Part shown: one piece after another, positions 1 through 10,282 of the stretch | Layout of the letters: the number at the start of each line of letters is the position of its first letter | Numbering within the stretch: the first letter of the stretch is position 1 | Assembly (NCBI GenBank): GCA_028280105.1 | Contig: JANQML010000061.1 | Location: 1 to 60,898, forward strand | Reading direction: 5' to 3' | Source of the DNA: Desulfobacula sp. | Lineage (GTDB): Bacteria > Desulfobacterota > Desulfobacteria > Desulfobacterales > Desulfobacteraceae | DNA length: 60,898 nucleotides | Notes under the pieces: generated by a model | What the model was told of the DNA's origin: nothing | Seen by the model: the letters and a program-made list of their open reading frames with translations, nothing else | The model's database searches: none | Translations under genes and position numbers: made by a program

Positions 1-165
1 TGATGAAGTCTTAAAAGCGTCTTTAAATTCAAAGCTTTTGTTGTATCGTCAACTGATTTCATCTTTTATGATAAAATTTTTATGCAACGTTGAGGTTAAA
101 ACAGCACACTCGTTGCAGTTGAAAACAGGGGTCAGCTTCATCCTTATTAACAAGGAGGCGCGGGT

Positions 166-603
166 ATGAAAAATTCAGATCAGGATAAATATCGAAAGGC
201 CAGATTTGGAAGCAGTTTTAACAGGGAACATGCAAAAGCAAAATACGAGGAGTCAAAACATGGCATCGCCCGTGAATCTGTCCCTCAGCATGAGAATTTA
301 ATAGAAATTAAAATCAAACAGGCTATGCTCGACGGGAAATTTGATGATTTGCCCGGAAAAGGAAAACCCATCGATTTTAATAAAATGCCAAATGTTCCTG
401 AACACCTCAGAACGGGTTACCAGGCGCTTAAAAGCTCGGGTTTTGTCCCGGAGGAAGTATTATTGAAAAAAGAGATGGCGTCTCTTAAAGAGCGGATAAA
501 AAAATGTAAAAATGAAGAGGAGATAAAAGCGCTGAAAAGGCAATTGGTCGATGTATCAAATAAATTTTACTACTACATGGATTACAATAAGAGTTTAAAA
601 TAA
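166..603 (+). CDS. DUF1992 (DnaJ-homologue subfamily C28-like conserved domain) protein
   Basis: This is a 145-residue soluble protein with no signal peptide. Residues about 43-95 match the DUF1992 family as I recall it: a helix with ENLIEIKIKQAM, then the GKFDDLPGKGKPID signature, then a helix rich in Lys and Glu. The family's function is not established; in eukaryotes the domain occurs in DNAJC28. The remaining N-terminal 40 residues are polar and probably flexible. The start is well supported by AAGGAGG at 152-158, seven bases before ATG. The gene stands alone: nothing convincing is seen upstream in bases 1-165, and the next gene, perR, is about 500 bases away. Family assignment is fairly sure; molecular role is unknown. 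Confidence 0.8.
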   Translation: MKNSDQDKYRKARFGSSFNREHAKAKYEESKHGIARESVPQHENLIEIKIKQAMLDGKFDDLPGKGKPIDFNKMPNVPEHLRTGYQALKSSGFVPEEVLLKKEMASLKERIKKCKNEEEIKALKRQLVDVSNKFYYYMDYNKSLK

Positions 604-1045
604 AAAGTTTTTCATTGGAAGTCGATTTTTTACAGATCAAGCGGGAGATAACATTATCATCAGGCGCTTTTGACGTCTGAAGCCCCTACCTTAATTTCAT
701 CCGATAAAAATAGATAACCCATATTAAATTTGGCGGATAAAAAGACAGGGTCATCGCATGTAAAATTCAGTATAAATGATTTCAGATAGTTACATGTTGA
801 AGGCAAACGCAGATAAATTTTTTTAACAAGGGCTAAGAACTCAATATTATATAGTGGTTCTCAAAATAACGTTCCGATTAAGTTTCTCATGTTACTGGTT
901 GAACAGCAAATGACGCCAAGATTGTCGGACCTTTCAAAGAGATTGACATTATCAAGACCTTTTTTTCGGAACATATTTTTGTCATTTGCTATAGATGATC
1001 AAAAAAAGTGCCGGTTCTACATGGCGTTTGCCCTGGATAAAAAGA
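604..1045. other. intergenic stretch without a supported gene
   Basis: No gene can be supported in this AT-rich interval between the DUF1992 gene and perR. A 60-codon open frame at 889-1071 lacks a ribosome binding site, resembles no family I know, and runs into the perR promoter, so I do not call it. The only recognisable signals are at the right end, where the perR promoter begins. Confidence 0.5.
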
Positions 1046-1087
1046 TTGACATATATGACAACAAAAGCTAAATAATAACAATTATCA
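1046..1087 (+). promoter_or_regulatory. perR promoter with PerR-type operator
   Basis: A -35 like TTGACA (1046-1051) is followed 17 bases later by an AT-rich -10 candidate TAAATA (1069-1074). Overlapping and following the -10 is TAATAACAATTATCA (1073-1087), which matches 13 of 15 positions of the perfect palindrome in front of katG (TGATAATAATTATCA, 1574-1588). This layout suggests that PerR represses its own gene. The operator is read directly; autoregulation is inferred from PerR biology. Confidence 0.7.
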
Positions 1088-1108
1088 TCTGTTCTGTTGG
1101 AGTTTAAT

Positions 1109-1552
1109 TTGATCGAATCTAAAAAAAGGTTTGAAATTATTATTCAAAAATTGAGGGATGAGGGCCACAAGATAACACCTCAACGGATGGCTATCGTCAA
1201 AATTCTCTCAAAAAGTGAAAATCATCCCAGTGTAGAGGATATCTATGATCAAATTAAGGAAGATTTTCCAACCATGAGCCTTGCAACGGTATACAGAAAT
1301 ATTGTATTAATTAAGTCTCTTGGTGAAGTTCTTGAGTTAGGTTTCCCGGATGGGAGCAATCGATACGATGGAAACAAGCCATACCCTCATCCCCATGTTG
1401 TTTGTATTCAGTGTAAAAAGATTGTCGATCCGGATCTGGGTAGTCTGGATAATATGACAGAAGAAGTTGCAAAAGAAACAGAATTTAAAATATTGAACCA
1501 TCGATTGGATTTTTTCGGTATTTGCAAAAGGTGCCAGGCAAAAAAAACTTAA
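1109..1552 (+). CDS. perR: Peroxide-responsive Fur-family repressor PerR
   Basis: A 147-residue Fur-family regulator that senses peroxide by metal-catalysed oxidation and represses peroxide-defence genes. The N-terminal winged helix (about 1-82) is followed by a dimerisation/metal domain. The structural zinc site is C99-C102/C139-C142. The regulatory metal ligands of Bacillus PerR all have counterparts: H39, D87, H94, H96 and D107. The Asp at the last position is the residue usually taken to separate PerR from Fur, which has Glu. I place the start at TTG 1109 because TTGGAG (1097-1102) is a good ribosome binding site six bases upstream; a start at TTG 1097 would add four residues but has no binding site. 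Operators in front of this gene and katG support the PerR name over Fur. Confidence 0.88.
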   Translation: MIESKKRFEIIIQKLRDEGHKITPQRMAIVKILSKSENHPSVEDIYDQIKEDFPTMSLATVYRNIVLIKSLGEVLELGFPDGSNRYDGNKPYPHPHVVCIQCKKIVDPDLGSLDNMTEEVAKETEFKILNHRLDFFGICKRCQAKKT

Positions 1553-1573
1553 ATATATTTTTTTGCCATCTAA

Positions 1574-1594
1574 TGATAATAATTATCATATAAT
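1574..1594 (+). promoter_or_regulatory. PerR box and -10 of katG
   Basis: TGATAATAATTATCA at 1574-1588 is a perfect 15-bp palindrome of the PerR/Fur box type. It abuts an exact TATAAT at 1589-1594, so a bound repressor would block RNA polymerase. A possible -35 (TTGCCA, 1563-1568) lies 20 bases upstream, longer than ideal. The katG start codon is 38 bases downstream of the -10. Confidence 0.82.
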
Positions 1595-1607
1595 ACTTTA
1601 TCTCTAA

Positions 1608-3830
<2,223 letters not shown>

Positions 3831-3875
3831 TTAACGAAAATTTTGAATATCCCCGGAGATATAAATTAACCGATA

Positions 3876-3911
3876 AAAGCGGCATTTCGTTACGATTTGA
3901 AATGCCGCTTT
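3876..3911 (+). terminator. Rho-independent terminator after katG
   Basis: AAAGCGGCATTTC (3876-3888) pairs perfectly with GAAATGCCGCTTT (3899-3911) around a 10-base loop. The T tract after the stem is short, so termination may be partial, with some read-through into the bacterioferritin gene. Confidence 0.75.
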
Positions 3912-3951
3912 AATTATAAACGATACCATTATTTTTAAAAGGGAGGGACAG

Positions 3952-4482
3952 ATGAAACAGAGTACAAGAGAAGAAATGCGGGAAAAAGTCATTGAGGTGT
4001 TGAACAGAGCCCGAGCCATGGAACTGCAGGCGATTCCTCAATACATGAATCAGCATTATAACCTTGATGACATGGACTTTGGTGAGTTCGCCGCTAAAAT
4101 AAAATTGATCGCCATTGATGAGATGCGCCATGCGGAAATGTTTGCCGAGCGGATAAAAGAATTGGGTGGCGAACCCACCACAGAACCTGCCGGAAAAGTG
4201 ACAAGAGGCCAGGAAGTAGAAGATATTTTTCCGTTTGATGCTCAAGAGGAGGACAATGCAATAGGGGCTTATAATGCGTTTCTGTCAGTTTGCCGTGAAA
4301 ATAACGACAGTATCAGCATGAAACTTTTTGAAACAATTATTGATGATGAGCAGATTCATTACAATTACTTTGACAGTATCAAATCACATATTGATAAACT
4401 CGGTGGTGCTTACCTTGCACGTATTGCAGGCACATCATCATCAACAGGTTTGCAGCCAAGTGGTTTTATTGTAAGTGAGTAA
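3952..4482 (+). CDS. bfr: Bacterioferritin (haem-type)
   Basis: A 176-residue ferritin-like four-helix protein that oxidises and stores iron in a 24-subunit shell. All six ferroxidase ligands of E. coli Bfr appear with a constant offset of six residues: E24, E57, H60, E100, E133 and H136. The haem-ligating methionine is also present (M58, in the EMRH motif), so this is a true bacterioferritin rather than plain ferritin or rubrerythrin. The C-terminal 20 residues are Ser/Thr-rich and longer than usual. GGGAGGG at 3941-3947 gives a strong ribosome binding site. It lies 120 bases after katG and before a terminator. Storing iron here fits limiting Fenton chemistry alongside PerR and KatG. No PerR box of its own was seen. 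Confidence 0.93.
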   Translation: MKQSTREEMREKVIEVLNRARAMELQAIPQYMNQHYNLDDMDFGEFAAKIKLIAIDEMRHAEMFAERIKELGGEPTTEPAGKVTRGQEVEDIFPFDAQEEDNAIGAYNAFLSVCRENNDSISMKLFETIIDDEQIHYNYFDSIKSHIDKLGGAYLARIAGTSSSTGLQPSGFIVSE

Positions 4483-4513
4483 GGTTGCTGACGGCTGACC
4501 CAAACTGCAAATA

Positions 4514-4555
4514 AAAGAGATCTGTTTTGTTGTTTCTCAATAGGTCTCTTTTTTT
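4514..4555 (+). terminator. Rho-independent terminator after bfr
   Basis: AAAGAGATCT (4514-4523) pairs with AGGTCTCTT (4542-4550, one mismatch), followed by a run of T to 4555. Confidence 0.7.
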
Positions 4556-4586
4556 GCTATCTTTTTTATCAATAACCGCATATCTG

Positions 4587-4616
4587 TTGACCACAATCCG
4601 GAAAGTGTGCTGTAAT
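4587..4616 (+). promoter_or_regulatory. Candidate sigma-70 promoter for the GGDEF/EAL gene
   Basis: TTGACC (4587-4592), an 18-base spacer and TGTAAT (4611-4616) lie about 60 bases before the start codon. No c-di-GMP riboswitch core was recognised in the leader. Confidence 0.5.
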
Positions 4617-4679
4617 AAGGGACATTGAGGATTTGGTGTAATTCTTCATTGGACCATCCCCTCTCTAAATAGGTCTGTG

Positions 4680-7145
4680 ATGACAATTTTGCGTTTTCTC
4701 AACATATCATATCTCCTTCTCATTATAATTTTTGTCCCCGTTCAGAGTCATGCCGGACCAAAAGGGGTTTTGGGAGAGAGTGTCGATCTTACCACTCTCT
4801 CCTGGAAAGCGGGAACCGGCCTCATTCCTCCGGACAAACTCCTTTTGGTTCTGTCCGATTTTAAGGATGCGCCGGTTTTTCCCATATTCCCCAACAAGAT
4901 TTTCCCGCACAAAAGGGGAACAACCCTGCAAACCTTTACCCTCTCAACGTTTTTTAGTTTAAACAACGCCCTTCTGGAAAAAGGGCGGCTTGCAATAAAG
5001 CTTTCAGGCATAGGTGAAAACTGGCGGATTTACCTAAACGGCCACCTGGTTGAAGATGCGATGCACATCACCGAAAACGGCGAATTGTCGGTCTATCGGC
5101 ATGTACGAAAACTCATTTTGCCAATTCCTGACCGGGTTTTAAAAAAAGATAATCATCTCGTTATACACCTGGCCGGATACCCTTCACATTTTTTCGGGTT
5201 AAACAACATCTTTCTCGGCCTAAACTATTCCAAAGGATACAGCATTGCAACGGAGGAGTCTTTTCGCAATCCGCTGGCCGGATCCATTGAACTGATCCTC
5301 TTTAGCATCTATATCTTTTTTGGGTTGTATCATCTTTTTATCTATGCCCGGAACAAGGCACACCTGTACAATTTTTTCTTCAGCATCTTTTTCATATCCC
5401 TTACCGTTTACTTTTTTGCCCTTTCAGACCTGGCATTTCAACTGATCTACAATACCCGCTATCTGATATTTGTAAACAATGCCATTCAGCCGATCGCTAT
5501 CACGGTATTCCTGCTTTTTATCCGCGACTTTCTTTTCCCCGGCGAACCCTGGCGGACAACAAAAGCGTTGGTCCTATCGAACATACCGTTTGTAATTGGC
5601 TTTATCCTGTCCCCGGTATATCTCTACCATCAGATTCTCCTGTTATGGTACATTGTACTGGTTCCCCAGTTGATTCATGTAATTTATCTGATTATTAAAG
5701 CGGTTCTCGAAAAAAAAGAGGATGCCCTTATTGTATGTTTGGCCACATTTCAAGGGATTCTTTTTATTATCTGGGATATACTTGATACGATGTTTTTCCA
5801 TACATCGATGCGGCTTTTAATGTTCAGCTTTATTTTTGTCACCCTCTCCTTTGTGTTGATTCTTGCCAACCGTTTCCTCCGCTGGTACGACACCAGCATA
5901 GAGCTGACCAGACTTCGGGAGGAACAGCTCTTTAAAGACGTCCTTACAGGGCTTCCCAACAGGACCAAACTTATCCATGATGCCGTTGCGTCTCCCTGCT
6001 ATTCAATTATTGTTTTTCAAATACAGGGCCTTGTGCGTCTTAACAATATTTACGGCCCTTCCAAAGTGGACGAGATCTTCAGGGAGTATGTCACATCGGT
6101 TATTGATGTGCACAAAAGTGTTCTTTACGATATTTACCGCCTCAACTGGGGAGAGTTTGCCTTTGTTTTTACCCGGAAAATCCGGTACGAAAAAGTGCGG
6201 GCCCTGGTCAATGAGGCCATCCAGAGTGCGGAAAATTGGAAGTCCGATATAGACGGCCTGGAGGAGGTGGTTATAGAGATCATAGCAGGTGTTTCCCATG
6301 GCAGCGAAAAACCGGTAGAGTCCGGGTTGAAAGAGGCGGATATGGCAATCAACTATGCAAAGGACCGCCGGCTTCCCTTTGCCCGGTACCGGGGAATCAT
6401 GGATCAGGAGCAGACCCACCGGGAAAACCTCATGTGGATAAAAAAAGTGCGCCTGGCTTTGGTGGAGTCCCGTGTTGTGGTCCAATACCAGCCTATTCTG
6501 AATAACAAGACCGGGGTTATAGAGAAGTACGAGTCCCTGGTCCGCCTTGAGGATCAGGACGGGTCTCACATTATGCCGGGACTGTTTCTCCCGGCCATAT
6601 CGGAATCAAAGCTTATCAATAAGCTCACCGAGTCGGTTATAAGCAACGTCTGCAGATCCATTGGCAGCACCGAAACGGATTATTCGGTAAATATTTTTGC
6701 CGAGCAACTGGTTGACAGCAATATTTCCGAGCTGATTGTACGGTATGTTAAGGAGTATGGAATAGATAACCGGATTGTGGTGGAAATCCTCGAGTCCGAG
6801 AAAATCACCGACTATGAACTGATTTCCAAAGAGCTCACAAAGCTCAGAAAGAGCGGGATAAAAGTCGCCATTGACGACTTTGGAACCGGGTACTCCAACT
6901 TTGGACACATCATCAATCTTCCCCTGGATTATATCAAAATAGACGGCTCCCTTATTAAACATATACACGAGGATGAAACATCACAGGTCCTGGTGAAGAA
7001 CATCGTGAATATCTGTACCAGTCTTAAAATAAAAACCATTGCAGAGTTTGTTCACTGCCGGGAAGTTCAAGACGTGTTAATCTCTCTCGGTGTCGACTAT
7101 TCCCAGGGCTTTTTTATCGGAAAGCCGGAATCCCTCAGCAGTTGA
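4680..7145 (+). CDS. Membrane 7TMR-DISM protein with degenerate GGDEF and EAL domains
   Basis: About 821 residues. The order is signal peptide (first 26 residues), an extracytoplasmic jelly-roll-like sensor (about 30-185), seven membrane helices of the 7TMR-DISM type (about 200-400), GGDEF (about 416-570) and EAL (about 585-815). The GGDEF signature is replaced by NWGEF, so cyclase activity is probably lost, although the domain entry DVLTGLPNR is intact. The EAL motif reads ESL but keeps the catalytic Glu; N, E, the DD pair in IDDFGTGYSN, K in IKIDGS, the later E and Q are all there. I infer an active c-di-GMP phosphodiesterase gated by an outside carbohydrate-like ligand or by GTP at the degenerate GGDEF. 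The GTG at 4677 is an equally possible start. No ribosome binding site is obvious. Confidence 0.85.
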   Translation: MTILRFLNISYLLLIIIFVPVQSHAGPKGVLGESVDLTTLSWKAGTGLIPPDKLLLVLSDFKDAPVFPIFPNKIFPHKRGTTLQTFTLSTFFSLNNALLEKGRLAIKLSGIGENWRIYLNGHLVEDAMHITENGELSVYRHVRKLILPIPDRVLKKDNHLVIHLAGYPSHFFGLNNIFLGLNYSKGYSIATEESFRNPLAGSIELILFSIYIFFGLYHLFIYARNKAHLYNFFFSIFFISLTVYFFALSDLAFQLIYNTRYLIFVNNAIQPIAITVFLLFIRDFLFPGEPWRTTKALVLSNIPFVIGFILSPVYLYHQILLLWYIVLVPQLIHVIYLIIKAVLEKKEDALIVCLATFQGILFIIWDILDTMFFHTSMRLLMFSFIFVTLSFVLILANRFLRWYDTSIELTRLREEQLFKDVLTGLPNRTKLIHDAVASPCYSIIVFQIQGLVRLNNIYGPSKVDEIFREYVTSVIDVHKSVLYDIYRLNWGEFAFVFTRKIRYEKVRALVNEAIQSAENWKSDIDGLEEVVIEIIAGVSHGSEKPVESGLKEADMAINYAKDRRLPFARYRGIMDQEQTHRENLMWIKKVRLALVESRVVVQYQPILNNKTGVIEKYESLVRLEDQDGSHIMPGLFLPAISESKLINKLTESVISNVCRSIGSTETDYSVNIFAEQLVDSNISELIVRYVKEYGIDNRIVVEILESEKITDYELISKELTKLRKSGIKVAIDDFGTGYSNFGHIINLPLDYIKIDGSLIKHIHEDETSQVLVKNIVNICTSLKIKTIAEFVHCREVQDVLISLGVDYSQGFFIGKPESLSS

Positions 7146-7188
7146 CATCATTAACAAAAAACAAGCTTTTAACCCTGAAATGTCGGTC

Positions 7189-8160
7189 TTAGGATGCCCG
7201 GGCCGTAAACACCGCTCTCACCGGTGCCGGATATCCTTCAATGGTTTTACCCGGATCTTTGGGGTCGAGAAAGTCGATCAGGGTCTCAGTATGGATCCAC
7301 TTTGTTTTTCGCTGCTCTTCAAAGGTTGTCCGGGAGACATCCACACATTGAATCTCCTTAAATCCGGCTCGCAGCAACCAGGATTCCATGGCCAGAAGAT
7401 CGGGAATAAAAAAGACGTTTCTCATCTTTGCATACCGGTCTTTCGGGAAAAGACAGATATTCTGTTTCGCATCAATCACCAGATTCTCCAGGATCAGCTT
7501 TCCGCCGGGTCGCATGGACTCGCACATCTCTTTGAGCATGCGGATGGGGGATCTGCGGTGGTACAATACGCCCATACAGAAAATCCGGTCAAAATACCGG
7601 TCCATTTTAGGCATATCATTGTAAGTGGCGGGCAGACAGAACAGATTGTCCAGATTTAAATATTTCTGGGCTGCCAGGTATTGATAATAAAAGGAACTCT
7701 GGGGTTCAAGCCCCAATACCATTAACGGGTTTTGTGCAGCCATCCGGAACATGTAGTACCCGTTGGAAGAACCGATATCTAAAATCCGTTTGCCTTCCAG
7801 ATGACCGGCATGGTCTTTGATCCGGTTCCACTTCATCCATGACTGCCACTCCGAATCCACCCGGATACCGAAAAACTCAAAAGGCCCTTTCCGCCAGGGA
7901 CACAACTGTTCGAGCTGTTCATTCAAGAGCTGAGAGTCGCTGTCTGAAAGATCCGAATCCGACCCAATGGAGACGACATCATTGTCCAGGACCTGTTCTG
8001 AAGGGATCACATCCGGGAGACGCGCCACCACCTGTTGGAACCGGAAGAAATTTCCTTTTGTGGTATCAAGAAACGCCCGTTTTTTTTTTACCATTCGGTC
8101 TAATTCGGGACAGCAATGGTCCAGTTTCAGCCGATGCCTCTGGGCAAGCAGGTCTTCCAT
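7189..8160 (-). CDS. cmoB: tRNA U34 carboxymethyltransferase CmoB
   Basis: A 323-residue protein, exactly the length of E. coli CmoB. It transfers the carboxymethyl group of carboxy-SAM to 5-hydroxyuridine at tRNA position 34, giving the cmo5U wobble base that lets single tRNAs read all four codons of a box. Visible features are the conserved start region LLAQRHRLKLDHC, the SAM site RILDIGSSNGYYMFRM, MGVLYHRRSP and the LENLVID segment. The gene lies two bases after cmoA on the same strand, so the substrate maker and the user are coupled. It converges with the GGDEF/EAL gene (43-base gap). Confidence 0.95.
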   Translation of the reverse strand: MEDLLAQRHRLKLDHCCPELDRMVKKKRAFLDTTKGNFFRFQQVVARLPDVIPSEQVLDNDVVSIGSDSDLSDSDSQLLNEQLEQLCPWRKGPFEFFGIRVDSEWQSWMKWNRIKDHAGHLEGKRILDIGSSNGYYMFRMAAQNPLMVLGLEPQSSFYYQYLAAQKYLNLDNLFCLPATYNDMPKMDRYFDRIFCMGVLYHRRSPIRMLKEMCESMRPGGKLILENLVIDAKQNICLFPKDRYAKMRNVFFIPDLLAMESWLLRAGFKEIQCVDVSRTTFEEQRKTKWIHTETLIDFLDPKDPGKTIEGYPAPVRAVFTARAS

Positions 8161-8162
8161 AT

Positions 8163-8888
8163 CTATTTAATCGCAATCATTGAGGTAAAATTAAACCATT
8201 TCAGCCAGATATCCCTGTATTTAAACCCAACCGTTGCCAGGCGGTCCATGTGGGTCTCAACGGTATCCGGTACCAGTACCTTTTCAAGCGCATCTCTTTT
8301 CTGGCTGATTTCAAGCTCAGAGTACCCGTTCTCCAGCTTAAACCGCCTGTAATAATCGAGTTCCAGCCGGTTCAGTTCCGGTTCCGGGTGAACCGTCTTT
8401 TCGGTCAGCAGCAGCACCCCGTCCTTTTTCATGCCAGAAAAAATCGTCTGGATCAGGTTGTGTCGTCTTTCAATGTCCAGAAACTGCAGGGTCAGGTTAA
8501 TCAAGACCACCGAAGCGTTTTCAATATCAATCTCTTCCATTCTTTTACATATCAATGTAACCTGTGATGCATTAGGCTCGTTTTTAAGCCGCTGATTGTA
8601 CCGGTCGATCATAGGCGTCGATGCATCCACGCCAATCATTTGGAAGGGTTTGTCTTTAAAGCATCTTAAAATCTGAATGCCCAGGTTGCCATGGGAGCAG
8701 CCCAGGTCGTATATCCGGCTGCCGGTTTGATAATAATCTGCGGCCAACTGGGATTGCCTGACAATATTTTCCCTATAAAACGGTACGGACCGGTTGAGCA
8801 TGTCGTCAAACACACCGGTCACCTGTGCATCGAACAAAAAGGGTTCAACAATCTTTTTTTTAACGGCAAATACCCTGTCTTTTTCCAT
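8163..8888 (-). CDS. cmoA: Carboxy-S-adenosyl-L-methionine synthase CmoA
   Basis: A SAM-methyltransferase-fold enzyme that makes carboxy-SAM from SAM and prephenate for CmoB. The glycine-rich site YDLGCSHGNLGIQI and the acidic GVDASTPMIDR are clear, as is the C-terminal SLIAIK-like end of the family. I start at ATG 8888 (MEKDRVF, 241 residues), close to the 247 residues of E. coli CmoA. The frame is open to 9005, but the extra 39 residues (MIPLAHVASQ...) match nothing in the family. First gene of the cmoA-cmoB pair. Confidence 0.93.
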   Translation of the reverse strand: MEKDRVFAVKKKIVEPFLFDAQVTGVFDDMLNRSVPFYRENIVRQSQLAADYYQTGSRIYDLGCSHGNLGIQILRCFKDKPFQMIGVDASTPMIDRYNQRLKNEPNASQVTLICKRMEEIDIENASVVLINLTLQFLDIERRHNLIQTIFSGMKKDGVLLLTEKTVHPEPELNRLELDYYRRFKLENGYSELEISQKRDALEKVLVPDTVETHMDRLATVGFKYRDIWLKWFNFTSMIAIK

Positions 8889-9082
8889 CCTGTAAATCCA
8901 TATTTTTTTTTGTACGTTTCTTATAATATTCTGCCGATAAGTGCAAGAAGACAAGGCAATGCATGGGATTATCACTTGACTCGCGACATGGGCTAATGGT
9001 ATCACTTTTTAAGTCAATATTGGATTGTTCCTGTCAACAGCATCTTAAATAAATATGCAATCACCGGGCTGGGAGGAAAAAG

Positions 9083-10258
9083 ATGGAAATTGTTGGAATC
9101 GATGTCGGATTTGGATTTACAAAAGCCTTTAACGGCACAAACTCGATCATATTCAAATCCATCATCGGTGATGCAACAACCATCCAGTTCCGGTCTTTTT
9201 TAGGAGAGGAGTCATCGGCTTCCAATCTCCACATTACGCTGGATGACAAAGCCTATTTCATCGGCAATTATGCCGAACTCCAGTCCAATATAAAAGAGTT
9301 TACCCTGGATCAGGACAAGCTGCTGGAGGATTTTGTCAGAACCCTTGCAATTACGGCAGCCGGACTGTGCACGGATACATCGGCGCCCATCAATGTGGTT
9401 TCCGGTCTTCCCGTGGGATACTTGAGAAGGGACAGCAAAAAACTCAAAGAGATGATCCGCGGGGTTCATGATATCACCTACCACAACCCAGACGGTCAGG
9501 ATGTAAAAAAACGAATTCACATTGATAAGATTCATGTGATTCCCCAACCCATCGGCTCGATTTTCAATCTTATTTTTGATGAACAGGGAAAGATAAAGGA
9601 CCGCAACCTAGCAAACCAGAAACTGGGTGTGGTGGACATTGGATTTAAAACCACGGATCTCAGCATCTTTGACCGTCTCCAGTATATTGAAAGAGGGTCG
9701 TCCACCATGGAAACCGGTATCTCAAAATGCTTTTCCGTAATTGCCAATAAACTTAGACAGGAAAGCAATATCAATATCGAATTGTACCGCATGTTCAAAT
9801 TTATTGAATCCGGTATGATCAAAATAAGGGGCAAAGAGTACAATATTTCCAACCTGAAAAAACGGGTATACAGCCATTCGGCCGCAGCCATTGCTTCGGA
9901 TCTCAACCGGTTGTGGGAAAATGACTGGGATATCGATTCGATTATCCTTTCCGGCGGCGGAAGCATTGAACTGGCCGAGCACTTAAGTCCCAACATTGAA
10001 GGAAATGTAATTCCCATCGGCAGGGATGTGGATGCCCGGTTTAACAATGTACAGGGCTATTGCAAATTCGGCCGGTACAAATGGGGCTACTCAAAATTTC
10101 TCAAGGAAGCACGAGAAAAAGAACCGATGTCTACAAAAGAAAGGCATTCACCGGCAAACGCAGGCTCTGGTGACAACACCTCCGACACCCGGGAAAATGA
10201 GGGTGCGGATCAAAAAAAACAATCCAGCGGCCTCTCCTGGCTCAAACGCCAAAATTAA
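9083..10258 (+). CDS. ParM/StbA-like bacterial actin
   Basis: A 391-residue protein of the actin/Hsp70 ATPase superfamily. It has the phosphate-1 loop at 4-13 (VGIDVGFGFT), phosphate-2 at 182-193 (VVDIGFKTTD) and the adenosine motif at 287-297 (IILSGGGSIEL). The VSGLPVGYL strand at 106-114 is typical of ParM/StbA and the archaeal Ta0583-like group. Residues after about 345 form a polar, probably disordered tail that ends in SGLSWLKRQN. GGGAGG lies before ATG. These proteins polymerise and usually segregate plasmids, but no ParR-like partner or iteron array is visible here, so a chromosomal role (cytoskeletal or remnant plasmid) is open. It is 24 bases ahead of larB and may be cotranscribed. 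MreB and FtsA are less likely from length and motif spelling. Confidence 0.82.
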   Translation: MEIVGIDVGFGFTKAFNGTNSIIFKSIIGDATTIQFRSFLGEESSASNLHITLDDKAYFIGNYAELQSNIKEFTLDQDKLLEDFVRTLAITAAGLCTDTSAPINVVSGLPVGYLRRDSKKLKEMIRGVHDITYHNPDGQDVKKRIHIDKIHVIPQPIGSIFNLIFDEQGKIKDRNLANQKLGVVDIGFKTTDLSIFDRLQYIERGSSTMETGISKCFSVIANKLRQESNINIELYRMFKFIESGMIKIRGKEYNISNLKKRVYSHSAAAIASDLNRLWENDWDIDSIILSGGGSIELAEHLSPNIEGNVIPIGRDVDARFNNVQGYCKFGRYKWGYSKFLKEAREKEPMSTKERHSPANAGSGDNTSDTRENEGADQKKQSSGLSWLKRQN

Positions 10259-10282
10259 CAGATATAAGAGATAAAGAGACTG

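Noticed and set aside
83..117. TGCAACG/CGTTGCA inverted repeat near the left edge
   Set aside because: Seven-base arms with a 21-base gap and no nearby function; likely chance.
889..1071. 60-codon frame before perR
   Set aside because: No ribosome binding site, no family resemblance, and it runs into the perR promoter.
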